A DNA stretch of 64,000 nucleotides from Solanum dulcamara (Eukaryota > Streptophyta > Magnoliopsida > Solanales > Solanaceae). The translations under genes were made by a program, and so were the position numbers. The stretch covers positions 38,615,793 through 38,679,792 of the forward strand of contig NC_077238.1 of assembly GCF_947179165.1 (NCBI RefSeq), in the 5' to 3' direction. Shown here piece after piece: positions 36,014 to 47,273 of this stretch (position 1 is its first letter; the number at the start of each line of letters is the position of its first letter). The notes beneath the pieces are model-generated. The model made no database searches, had not been told where the DNA came from, and saw only the letters and a list, made by a program, of their open reading frames with translations.

Positions 36014-37649
36014 TGTATATACGTGCATGTAAGACTTGGTAACATATCAGACATCCCCCAACCATTATCATAAATATGCCTAAGAAATCCCAGATTTAGG
36101 AATTTACACACCCAATCACTATTCAGCCTATAGAAGGCTTGAGGGTCGTCGTTTAACTACTTCAAGACCCTTAGCATTTAGGAGTGAACTCGAGTAACAA
36201 GTTATACTCGGGACTTACAACTGGAATTGCCTTTACACTTATATCATACCTCAATTCACTTACATTTAACACATTACTAAAGGAAGAAGAGACTGGCTTT
36301 ACACATACTACCTTTTGTCATATAGAAGCCCTAAAAGGCAACAACTCAACTACTACAGGAGTTCTAATATCACGAAGTCAATGAAACTCATGGCTCATGC
36401 TTGGAATTTATGAATGGAATTACCCCAAGCTCATATACATATCATTCATTACTTATGTCTAAGACATGCCAAAAAAGAGAAGAATAGCTTTACATACTTA
36501 TGCCAAAAACATGCCAAAAGAAAGCTTCACATACCTTTTACGGACTTCTATTAATCGCGTTCACGTCGTCGTCCTGCAAACCTATTTAACATAGAAGCAA
36601 TACGAATATCAACCACCTTAGACTTTTCCAGCATCTTATATTACCTACGAGTATTCACAGCATTCATTTCCTCACTCGCCTTCTCGACTAGGTCCTTAAC
36701 TAGTTAAGGCGTTAATGGAAATCGGATAGCATCTCCCCTATAATGTGCCCTATCCGAATTTCCAATTAAACTCCTCATACCTAAAGCCAACCAACAACAA
36801 CAACCTGCAGCATATGTTTAAGAAATTCATATCAACAATATACAACATAAACTCCAAACAACTCGCTCGAAATTACACAACCAAAATAGGGTTTATAGTT
36901 TCAATTTTGTAAAACCTTTAACCGTACAAAGCGGGAGGGTGGGGGTGGGGTTGTGTGGATTCAACCCGAAGCTTCTCCACCTATTTTAGAATAATTTTAG
37001 GCCCTGCAACACATCACCACGCACCTGCAGCCACACACTACAAGCATAATACCTTGCTTCGACTACAATTTAACTATAGCAACTCTAATTTGGTTTGTTT
37101 TGAACGTCAAGCATATTTATGGAATTTACATATTTCTAGCCACTTACACAATGTATAATACACTTCATAACCACACCATAAACTCCAAATTGGAAGGAAA
37201 ACCCTTACCTTAACCTAAACTCATCAAACTCGCCAAAATTATCAAAACGTGAATTCGGGACAACCCACTGTCTTGTATTGTCGCTTAGTTTTGAAGGGGT
37301 AATTGAGGAAAACAGGACTTGTGGCCTAAATGAAAAGTTATATACATGTGTCTTAGGGTCACATACAAGTTTGAGTCACCCCTACAACAATTCTTTACAA
37401 AATGATATGCCCAAAATACCAACAACAGTCCGTGTAGAATTTCCAAAACAAAATCTGGGCAGCACCTCACCTATACTTTCTCATCTTTTTTCGAGCAAAT
37501 AAAAGCAGAACTGGTTTTAGAGGCTAAATAAAATTTATATCCCTATGAAATATATTTCTAAATGAATCACTCGAAATGAAGCTTTACACAAGGAGTTATA
37601 CTAGTTTTTTGCATAAAAAGGATGGAAAATGAAGGCTTCATCATAAGAC

Positions 37650-37790
37650 TAAGTATATATAGCCTTCCCTAGGATGTGACACGTGGCATCCCCTAGGGGT
37701 GACACGTGGCATCCCATAAGAGTTACATGTGGCATTCCCCTAAGGTGCCACCTCACACTATGCAACCAATCATACACTGCCACGTGTCAG
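37650..37790 (-). promoter_or_regulatory. Predicted LTR promoter of S2: three CACGTG boxes and a TATA box
   Basis: CACGTG at 37781-37786, 37703-37708 and 37680-37685, plus a CATGTG variant near 37725. The TATA-like TATATATACT is at 37652-37661 on the minus strand, downstream in the sense of transcription. The ACGTGGCATCCC core is repeated. Confidence 0.58.
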
Positions 37791-40700
37791 TGTGGGGGTC
37801 CACCCCAAGTAGGTGGGTCACCTACTTAGCCCAAGTAGATGTGTCACCTACTTGTCACCCGCTTGCTTTATTTTTGTGAGTTTGTAATCTCATCTCACTT
37901 CAAGAGCCTACATATTCCTTGCTACTTAAGCTCGACATGTACTCCAGGAGCTTAATTATGCAAGACGTCCAAATTGGTAGCTTAAGCAAGTAGGTCAATT
38001 CCTAGGACTCATTACTTGGCTTCTAACTCCTTTCAAATACTTATAACTCTATTTCCAACCTTCACTATCACGGAGAATCACATCCTCCCTTTCTTAGAGT
38101 TATTTGGTAATGTGATAGATAATAAGGATCACATGGCGATCTTCAAGAAGCTTAAGAACACATCTCAAGGTATAGAAGTACGGGATATAACAAATCTATA
38201 GAGTTGTAGTATTCTTTTTCTAGTGAGGAAAGTCATATGTTTCATCTCACCATATGTGTTTTCAGTTAAAACTCCAAGAAGCTACAGGGTACTTATATAT
38301 AATAAAGTTAAAAGAAGCAATTGGTCACATATTATCCATATATCACATTGCTATATGATTCTTACGCTAAAAAGATAAATAACAAATGTTTTATGAGCTA
38401 TATGATTCATGAGTTTCTTATTACAAGTCTTTGTATGCAAGTTGAGATTATAGCCTATTCTGCAGCATGGAGTGGGTATTTATAGGCCCACTATGTGCGA
38501 TACTATTCTATGCATAGAATTCAAATAGATTCAGTTGGAATTTCTCATAGTGGATTCACCTGACCTATATAGGCCAACAGATATACCGTACAAGAGCCCG
38601 GGGGTGGCATACCTTGATAGACCTTGTTACCTGAACTATAATATTTCACGCGTGGTCATGACAGTGGGCTACATATGTCGTACAGGGTTCACAAATTGCA
38701 TGTAGAAGACCATCATTTGACTCCCTTACAATTAGTTTTATAAATTGCCACAAAGTTATATAATGAATTAAAGATATCGCTTAGGTAAATTTTAGGAATC
38801 TTATTGTCACGACCCAAATCCGTAGGCCATGACTGGTGTCCGATTAGGGCACCCATACGTAGCCTTATCCCCACTGAGTATGTTATCCAAATAAACATAT
38901 AAAGAAATGAAAAAAAATCAGTAGAGAGCGCACGAAAATAGATGTAACATACGAAGGCCGTTAAGGCCATCACGGAACATAAAGCCCAAAACATATATAC
39001 AGAACCCACATCACAAGTCTACAGACCTCTACAGAATGCTAGCCTAGTCATATGATGGGACAGGGCCATATCGTACCCCTGAATAAACAAACATTTATAT
39101 GAAATGACCTGTATCAAAAGTTAGGCTACGGAACAGTAGAGCACTTCCAATATTGTTGAGTGGAAACTCTAAGCTAGTAGATCTCCAAAGTTAACATCTA
39201 TACCTACAGGTATGAAATGCAGCCCCCCGAAGAAAGGGGGTCAGTACGACATATGTACTGAGTATGTAAAGCATAGAGTGTAACAAGTAAAGCCATTACC
39301 AGAACAGAAGGTGCAAAAGTGAGCTAAATACCTAGAATATCAAAATGTTTTTCATAACCAAAAATAATGTATGCAGATAAACATATGCCATATCTGGCCT
39401 TATTATGGGATACGGTGAACAAAACGTGGTCGCCACCCCGTCACTGGCGCCACAGCCAAGCATACATCAAGAGTAGGGAATATCTCCAAAATAGATCATA
39501 TCATATCAGATAGTCATATTATATCATATCATATGTGTATATGGAACATCATAATTCCACAAATCCCATGTACAGGTCGTACCTTCTCCCTTACATTGGG
39601 GCATAGTGAATAATGCAGAGAAGTACGCACGATAACAAAACCTAGCCCGGGCTCGGTGACGGAAATATTGAGGCATCCACGAGTGGAGTAGTGAGAAACT
39701 ATATGCAATTTAAATCATGTTTGAGACTCAATGGAATAATCAGAATGAGATTTCATTCAAAATCGATACAAAAGTCATATCAAGTACCTTTTGAAAGTTG
39801 CTATGGACTATATCAAAATAGAACTTCTGGGAATCTTATATATATCATATACTTGCTTCGTAAAAACCATGCCAAAAAGGGAGATTAGCTTTGTATACTT
39901 ATGTCAAATCATGCTAAGAGAAGGAATAAGATTTACATACTTGTGCCAAAAACATGCTAAAATAAAGTATAAGCCTTACATACGTATGCCAAAACATGCC
40001 CAAAAGAAGAAAACGTTAGCTTTACATACCTCTTACGGGTTACTTTTTATCCCGTTCATCTCGTCGTCCTTTAAACCTAAGTAAAATAAAAGAAATATGA
40101 GTATTAACAACCCTTGTCTTTCCAGTACCTTAGGATACACACGAGTATTTGTAGAACTCATCCCCTCGCTCGCCTTCTCGACTAGTTACCTAAATAGTTA
40201 AAGAGTTAACGAAAATCAGGCAACATTTCCCCTATAATGTGCCCTATCCGAATTTACAATTATACTCCTAATAGCTACAGCCAACCAAAAACAATAACCT
40301 GCAGCATATATATATACAATTCACATCAATCTTATACCACATAAATTCCAAACGACTCGCTCGAAACCACGATACCAAAGTAAGGTTTCTAATTTCCGTT
40401 TTGCAAAACCTTTAACCGTACGAAGTGGGGCTGTCGTGTGGCTACAACCAGAAGCTCCCCCACCTATTTTAGGACACATTTAGGTCCTGAAATACACACC
40501 ACACACCTGCATCCACACACCACAAGCACAACACCTTGCTTCGACTATAATTTAACTATAGCGACTCCAATTTGGTTTGTTTCGAACGTCGAGCATATTT
40601 ATGGAATTTTCATATTTCCAGCCACTTACAAAACGTGTAATAAAATTCATAACAACACCATAAACTCCAAATTGAAAGGAAAACCCTTACCTTAACCTAA

Positions 40701-41383
40701 ACTCATCAAACTCGCCAAAACTATCAAAACGTGAATTCTGGACAGCCTACTTTCTTGTATTGTCTCTTAGTTTCGAAGGGGTAATTGAGGGAAACAATAT
40801 TTGTGGCCTCAATTAAAGTTATATACATGTGTCTTATGGTCGCATACAATTACGAATTAATGCTACAACAATTTTGTACAAAATGATATGCCCAAAATAC
40901 CAACAACAGTCCTTGTAGAATTTCTAAAATGAAATCTGGGCAGCAGCTCCCCCATGCTTCACCACCATTTTTCGAGCAGAGAAAAGAAAAAAAGGGTTTT
41001 AGAGTCTAAATGAAAGTTATATACCTATAAAATATCTTTCCAAAACATCTTGAATCACTTGAAACGAAGGCTTACACAAAGATTTATACTTGTATTACTA
41101 ACAGCGGTTTAATTCAAAAATGGGTCTGTTCCCTAGCGTTTTCTCTTTTAGCTTCTCTTAGTTTTCCAAGTGTAGAACTGAAAATATGGTTCCGTATGAA
41201 TCATAATATACATATATACACCTCACACGTAGTTGATGAACACCATAGATAATTAATTGACAGAAATTGTTTTGGAGACTTACCTCTTTCTAGGTGCTGT
41301 CGTAGCTCCTCTCTTCTCCCTCTTAACTTTTCTCTGAATTTTTAAGAGTAGCAAAGAATGAACAATGAAGTTCCTAGTCATCC

Positions 41384-41401
41384 ATATATATATATATATA
41401 T
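41384..41401. repeat. (AT)9 tract at the TATA position of S3
   Basis: An AT microsatellite occupies the place where S2 and I have their TATA box. Confidence 0.8.
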
Positions 41402-41504
41402 GACTTTTTGGAGAGCGACATGTGGCAGCCCTTAAGGGTGACACATGTCACACCCTTAGGCAGCCACATCACCTCATGCAACCAATCACATACTACCACA
41501 TGGC

Positions 41505-41610
41505 GATGTGGGACCCACCTCAAGTAGGTGTGTCACCTACTTGGTCCAAGTAGGTGAATCACCTACTTAGTCAAAGTAGGTGCATCACCTGCTTGCTTCC
41601 GAGTAGGTGC
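41505..41610 (-). repeat. Tandem inverted motif AAGTAGGTG...CACCTACTT
   Basis: Three to four units of about 27 bp, each a near-palindrome of AAGTAGGTG and CACCTACTT. Related text occurs in S2 (about 37806-37860), S1 (about 9300) and H (56985-57050), so it is a family feature upstream of the promoter boxes. Confidence 0.8.
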
Positions 41611-42571
41611 TACGCCTCCTTCCGCCTCTCCCGTGGGTTCATAATCTCGTCTTACTTTAGGAGCCTATATAATCCTTGCTACGTAAGCTCAACATATACT
41701 CCAATGGCTTAGTTATGTAAGTTGTCCAAGTTGGTAGCTTACGTAAGTAAGTCGAGTCCTATGACTTGTTATTTTGACCTCTAATTCGTTTCAAATCCTT
41801 ATAGACCTATTTCCAACCCTCACTCTTAAGGGGCGTCACGTCCTCCCTTCCTTAAAGTTATTTAATCATGTTATAGATAATCTAGGTCATGGAACAACTT
41901 TGAAGAAGCTTAAGAAAATGTTCTGAAGCATAAATGTATGGGGTATAACACTTATATATATAAATGAATAAGCCATGTAGCACTAGATGAGGACCCTTGA
42001 GATTGGTCACAGTTCCAGTGTTGAATTACATCTCCCACATACATATGCTCAGATTGCCTATCTTGATATTTGATTCATTTGAGCATTCTTACTTGTCTAC
42101 TTGTTATTCAGTCTGCTTTACATACCAGTGTATGTTTTATATGTACTGATGTCCCTATTATTATGGCACTGCAGTTACATTGATGCAGGCTTAGGTACTC
42201 AAGATAGCAGACATTTCTAGTAGCCCATAGACTTCCAGTTTATCAATGGTAAGCTCAACCTCTATCTGGAGCTATCAGATATCTAGAGCCTTTATTTTGT
42301 TATGTATGTACATATGTTGGAATGGATATCTCTAGACCCTATCCCGACCAGTTATCAGAAACTCAGATGCACTTGTTAGAGCCTTCTTAGACTTAGTTTT
42401 GTTTCAATTGTAATTAGCTTAGTGGGCCTTTTTGTTATATATGTTTAGTATGCATTTGGATGTATGTCCCATTGCTTATGAGTCTACAACTTTATTATGA
42501 GTTAAATTCATATATTCGTAGGTGCTCAAATATGTCCTTGTTATCCGTTCCTTCCAATCTGGGGCATGACA

Positions 42572-43145
42572 AAATGCCACCTCTTTCCACCAAAATTCAC
42601 ACTTACTAAATTTGGCAAACAATTTCCTATCCCTCAGGGTTTGAAAAACAATCCTTAATTGGTCCTTATGCTCTTCCTTACCACGAGAGTAAATCAAATG
42701 TATTCAATGAAGACTTTCACAAAAGTATAAAGGTAGGGATTGAACACCCTATTCATTAGATCCATAAACATCGTCTGCATATTTGTCAACCCTAATGACA
42801 TTACTACAAACTCAAAGTGACCATAGTTTTTTCAAAATGTCGTCTTAGGAATGTCATATTCCCTCATCCTTAGTTGATGATAGTTGGAAAAGATATCAAA
42901 CATAGAGAAATCACTTGCCCCTTACAATTGGAAAAATAGGCCAACTATCCTAGGAATTAGATACTTGTTCTTAATGGTCACCTTATTTAATTGTCGGTAA
43001 TCTATGCACATTTGAAGTAACCCATCCTTATTCCTTAAAAACAATACAAGAGCACCCCATGGTGAAATGCTTGGCCTTATGAACCCTTTATCTAACAAGT
43101 ACTTTAATTTTTCCTTTAACTTCAATAATTCAGCTGGGGGCCATT
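42572..43145 (-). pseudogene. Element B reverse transcriptase, left-hand piece
   Basis: 42922-43125 holds [33 protein letters not shown] and [16 protein letters not shown], the RT fingers. 42572-42697 has [20 protein letters not shown] and [16 protein letters not shown]. Between them the palm motif FIDD is eroded to FIEY-like text near 42690-42705. The piece continues at 25123 once J is removed. Confidence 0.88.
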
Positions 43146-43840
43146 TCGTAGGGAGGAATAGATATAGATTGGGTATTAGGGAGAAGGTCTATACCAAAAT
43201 AACCTTCCCTTTTGAGACACCGGTAAGGTCATCGAGAAAGATATCAGGAAACTCATTAATGTTGGGAACCGACTCAAGAGAAGGACTTTCAGAGTCTATA
43301 TCTCTAACCCTCACCACCGAATCATGAACTTCCCAATCAAGATGCAACCTTTAGAAATCAGATGTTAGGCCTTAAGACAAGAAATGAACCTACCTTTCAC
43401 TACCGAATCATGAACCTCGCATTCAAGAATAGACTGATTTTGGAATTAAAACTTGACTCTACAAGTCCTATAATATATAGAGGCATAAGATTCATGAAAC
43501 CAATCCATCGTAAGAATAACATCAAAATATAAAATGTCAAGTTCAATGACATCACAGGGAATTACTTTGTGCAAGATAGATATGGGACAACCCTTATAGG
43601 CCTTTCTAGCAATAACCAACTCACCAATGGCGGTAGACACCAAATAAGGTTCTAATAATATTTTAGGTAACACATCAAACCTATTAGCTAGAAATGGAAT
43701 AAAAAATGAAAAAATTTTTGGCAAAGACCTTTACATAGAGGTAGAAATGTCGGCTGCTTCCTCAACCTCTTGTCTCCCATGCAAAGCATAAAAGCAGTTG
43801 GTGCATTTCCTGCTTCCTTGAGCTTGTTGACCATGATAAA
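43146..43840 (-). pseudogene. Element B protease and RT linker remnant
   Basis: 43446-43724 holds KAYKGCPISILHKVIP and ELDILYFDVILTMDWFHES, the landmark after the aspartic protease active site. The active-site Asp itself is not clearly readable. The linker toward RT (about 43150-43440) is frameshifted. Confidence 0.78.
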
Positions 43841-44862
43841 TTTGTCCTTAAGACCTACCACTACCACCTCTACAATACCAAGCATGGTGACCCTTGTTAC
43901 CACACTTGAAGCATGCATTAGAGCCGAATAAGCATTCCCATTTATGAGTCCTTCACACTTTATATAAGTGGGGAGAGCTTGAGTACCAATTTTCTCTCTT
44001 CGAACCATTAGGATAGCACCCTTGTCTTTGTTGAACCTTGGAGGAAGAGTATTGGTGGAACCTTGTTTTATAAATCATTGTACACCCTAGCGCTTAACCC
44101 ACCACCATATCCAAACCTTTGATGATTGAAGCCTATACGATCAACTATAGCCTTCTTGAACCCTGTTGACCTCTACCTTAAGTTTTCTTCCTCAAGTTGT
44201 TTTGCATATGTCATGAGACAAGATATGTCCATCTCTTTGAGCAACATGGCCGTCTTGCATTCCTTGGACACCAAACTAGAAATGCAAGAAATGAAATTAC
44301 TCATCCTTGACCTTAGGTCAGAGAACATGAAAGGAGCATATTGGGATGACTTAGTGAACTTAATGGCATATTCCCTAAAACTCCTTCTCCATTGGAAAAG
44401 GTTAATGAGTTCTTAGATCTTTCCTCCCTTTACTCCAAAGGAAAAAAGTGATCTAGGAAGGCACCCTTGAACTCTTCATATTGTATAGGCCCCATATCTT
44501 CAACCCTCTCAACAACCTATTACTCTCATAAAACCCCTTCCATGCCCTTAATTTGATAGGCCACAATCTGATAGACCTCCTCAATGAACTCTATAGGGTA
44601 CTCATCTACTTTAGAACCATCAAACTAGGGTGGATTCATTCTCTTGAAGTCTTGAATCATATAAGTCAGAGTAGTCACTTGAGGAGAAGGAGGAGGAAAT
44701 GCGTTGATTGGTTTGGTTGGCTATGGATTGGGCTAACAAAGTAATGATGTTGTGAATTTCTGCATGCATCACTCCCTCATGATGTGGAGCCTCGGGAACC
44801 AGAGGAGCTTGGTCCTTATCTTCAACCCTTTCTCTAGGAATAGGTACCCTTCTTTGAAGCAT
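43841..44862 (-). pseudogene. Element B gag remnant
   Basis: Starts at ATG 44862 (MLQRRVPIPRERVEDKDQ) and is open for 80 codons to 44620. The gag core and MYAYAKQLEEEN-like region follow with frameshifts. An intact zinc knuckle CFKCGNKGHHAWYC (CX2CX4HX4C) is at about 43850-43893, in a different frame from the open stretch 43688-44008. It is one of the better kept gag genes here but still broken. Confidence 0.85.
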
Positions 44863-45076
44863 GATCTAGATAACAAAAGATGATGTGTTAGTTAGAGGAA
44901 GTTTTATGACACTCTAGGGCACAACATGAATTTGAAAGAAGTGAAAACTTTCCTAAATGTCCCATAGTCTCCTATTCATAGTTGTGGTGCGCTTCACAAC
45001 CATGAACAAGACTCTATTCGATGTGGTATGTTAGACTTCGAGAACCATTCAAAATATTGAGTTTTGATACCATGTT
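44863..45076 (-). other. Element B leader and tRNA-iMet primer site
   Basis: The minus-strand primer site TGGTATCAAAAC is at 45061-45072, four bases from the 5' LTR end at 45077. The remainder is untranslated leader. Confidence 0.88.
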
Positions 45077-47273
45077 TGTCATGGTCCAAGCCTAGGGCCT
45101 AGACGCAACATGGAAAATGAGACACCTGAGGTACCTCGCCTAAGCCTCCTAGCATTCATTTAGCTTTTCATAGATAATAACATTCAATAACAATAAGAGG
45201 AAATAAAAAAAGGATTAGGAATAAGGGAGAAAATCATAGAATAAGAGTTGCCAATGTCTTCAAACACCATACATCTATGTCCAAACATTCCTCTACATAT
45301 AGATTTGGCGGGGGCTAAGACATGTCCCTAGCTTACCCTCATATTAAATTGAAACAAGTATTACAAAAATTATCCAAAAGTCTTTATAGGACATGATCTA
45401 GAAAAGAAAAGGGTATTGTTCCCAAAACATGGAAACTCGCCAAAATGATAACCTTCAATGCAATCTACTAGCCACGTGGAGGTGAATATGGAGTAACGTC
45501 GATTCCTACATTGTTATATCATGTAGGCAAAAGAGTATGCATTAGTAGTTTGAATATACTAAATACATAGGTATGCATCAACATTGAAGAAACATTAGAA
45601 CATTGGTATAGTATGGAACATAGTCTAATGGATGCATGATCAATCATGTAAATCACATTTAAAATGTTATTTTGTGGGATGATGACCATAATCGGCATTT
45701 AAGAACATGCGAGCTATTACATAGAATCCAACATAAGCCCCTACTTTGTCATGGAGAGTACTTCTCGGGTAGAACTCCATCAATTTTATTCATTTCTTTA
45801 ACTTTATCTTTAACGTCTATTTGTAGATCCACTAGCCTGAGCATACAAGGCATCCTATGTTGATGCCTAGTTTATAAGACAAGGGGTTGCTACAAGGATT
45901 CTCCTACCGAATCCCACCTCAATGCTCAATTCGGTGCTAATTTATTCCCACAGAATAGTTAATATAATAAGAACATAATCATTTACATAGCTTCAGATCA
46001 TCAAACCATCCATCAGTAGAACATCTCATTAATAACCTTTCTTTGATTCAAATATATGAGAATTGTTCTTATCACATAAAGAGCCCCTCATTCATATTAT
46101 TTCAGCATTCTTTCATTTCATAAGCTTCCCATTTGAACATAGACATTTTCTTTCATAAACATTCATTTTGAATTCAAAACTTTCAATTCAAACTTCATTG
46201 AGACATAGTAGAATTTGGTGGGTTCTATTTCCTTTAAATTTCAAATCATTTGAATAAATAAACCACCAATACATTTTAAAACTACTTCCATGACTTCATA
46301 CAAGGACCTTTGATGAATTATCCATTTCGTGTAAATAAGAGTCAATATAAGCTAAGATAGATATATAAACTTCAAATATTCAAGAATCTATATATTTGGA
46401 ATTATAGTACAAAAATCCATAAAGATTCACCATTTAAATTTGAGTTGCTAGGTTAGGAAAATACTTGGGGTTCATGGGTGAAAGAACCCATGAATGATAC
46501 CCACATACCTTGGGGAATAAAACCTAATGCAACTTTTAGAATGGAGACTTGAAGATCTTTAAAGTGGAATCCTACACTTAGAAAATGAAATCCTTAGGAG
46601 AACTTGAGAGGAGGGAATTTTGTTTTTGAGTCTAAGTGTGAGAATGAAGGATTGGAATAGCTCAGGGTCCTTAGATTGGGTCAATTAAGACCCAAAATGA
46701 CCATAATTTGATGATAAAACACGGGAAAGGACTAAAATTCCTTTTAAAAATATGAGCTGGAAAGGCCCTCTAAGTCTTCCTTATGACTCGTAGAAGGAGC
46801 GACGAGTCATAGGAATGACTCTTCATGTAGGTTTTTGGTAATATGAGGACTGGCCCTCAGGACTTTCTATACGACTACGAGTCATAGAAACATCTAAGAT
46901 TTGTAGAAGTGACTCATCCTATAGGGTCTTAGGACCCCTAAGGAGTAAGTCTCTTAACTCCTTGTACGACTCATATCTACGAGTCATAGAATTGAGTCAT
47001 CCTGCAGGGTTTGGAAAACCTGGCATTCCATGCCTTATAAGTTTCTTGATAATTCATTTCGATGACTCATCTAAACTTCTGTGAGTCATAAAATCTACTC
47101 ATAGACTTCCCTTTTCCCTTTGTCAAATTTCAGCCCTCATCCTCAGCCTTGCTTGTCACTCCTACGACTAGTAGAAGTTTCTACAACTCTTAGGTTGAAT
47201 TGTAGGATCTCATTCAATCCATTTTCTAGAATTCATTCCTTCATTTTGAATCTTCAACTTACGGGGTATTACA
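45077..47273 (-). repeat. Element B 5' LTR
   Basis: 2197 bp, TGTAATACCCC start at 47273 on the minus strand, matching 20371-22667. The GACTCGTAG/CTACGAGTC block is at about 46770-47210. Open stretches inside are chance. Confidence 0.92.

Larger units (their letters stand above)
34922..38192 (-). mobile_element. Solo LTR S2 with perfect 5-bp target duplication
   Basis: 3271 bp, minus orientation: starts TGTTATATCCC at 38192 and ends in a degraded TGATA at 34922. AATCT flanks it at 34917-34921 and 38193-38197. The empty target is at 26705-26709 in J's other LTR. It is the same family as S1, S3, H and I. No gene. Confidence 0.95.
38805..41950 (-). mobile_element. Solo LTR S3 with perfect 5-bp target duplication
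   Basis: 3146 bp, minus orientation: TGTTATACCCC start at 41950 and TGTCACGACCC (plus-strand reading) at 38805. CTTAT flanks it at 38800-38804 and 41951-41955. It is the same family as S2 and lies only about 600 bp from it, but each has its own target duplication, so they are two separate events. It lacks the 40-bp array of S2. Confidence 0.96.
25124..42571 (+). mobile_element. Element J: full-length chromovirus inserted in element B, plus strand
   Basis: Flanked by the perfect 5-bp duplication AAATG (25119-25123 and 42572-42576), which lies in B's RT gene. LTRs are 25124-27924 and 33361-42571. The 3' LTR contains two solo LTRs; without them it is about 2784 bp against 2801 bp for the 5' LTR. 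The interior (27925-33360) has primer site, gag, protease, RT, RNase H, integrase and chromodomain in the standard order with no large deletion, but with many stops. The two LTRs differ visibly, so the insertion is not young. Confidence 0.95.
33361..42571 (+). repeat. Element J 3' LTR with two nested solo LTRs
   Basis: Own sequence is 33361-34921, 38198-38804 and 41956-42571; the rest is S2 and S3. Starts TGTAATAGCCC and ends GGGGCATGACA, followed by the AAATG target copy. Chance open stretches inside are not genes. Confidence 0.95.
20371..47273 (-). mobile_element. Element B: Tekay-type chromovirus, minus strand, split by element J
   Basis: 5' LTR 45077-47273, primer site 45061-45072, gag starting at 44862, protease, RT (interrupted by J between 42571 and 25124), RNase H, integrase, chromodomain, polypurine tract and 3' LTR 20371-22667. 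It inserted into C's 3' LTR. The flanks ACAAT (20366-20370) and ACCAC (47274-47278) are at best an eroded 5-bp duplication (three of five bases agree). Both LTRs are near 2.2-2.3 kb and clearly alike. Frames are broken but milder than in A. Confidence 0.9.

Noticed and set aside
41505..41610. Inverted AAGTAGGTG/CACCTACTT repeats as a terminator
   Set aside because: They recur upstream of the predicted promoter in several LTRs, so position argues against termination.
34922..41950. S2 and S3 as the two LTRs of a single short element
   Set aside because: Each has its own 5-bp duplication and the 600 bp between them is J's LTR with no primer site or purine tract.
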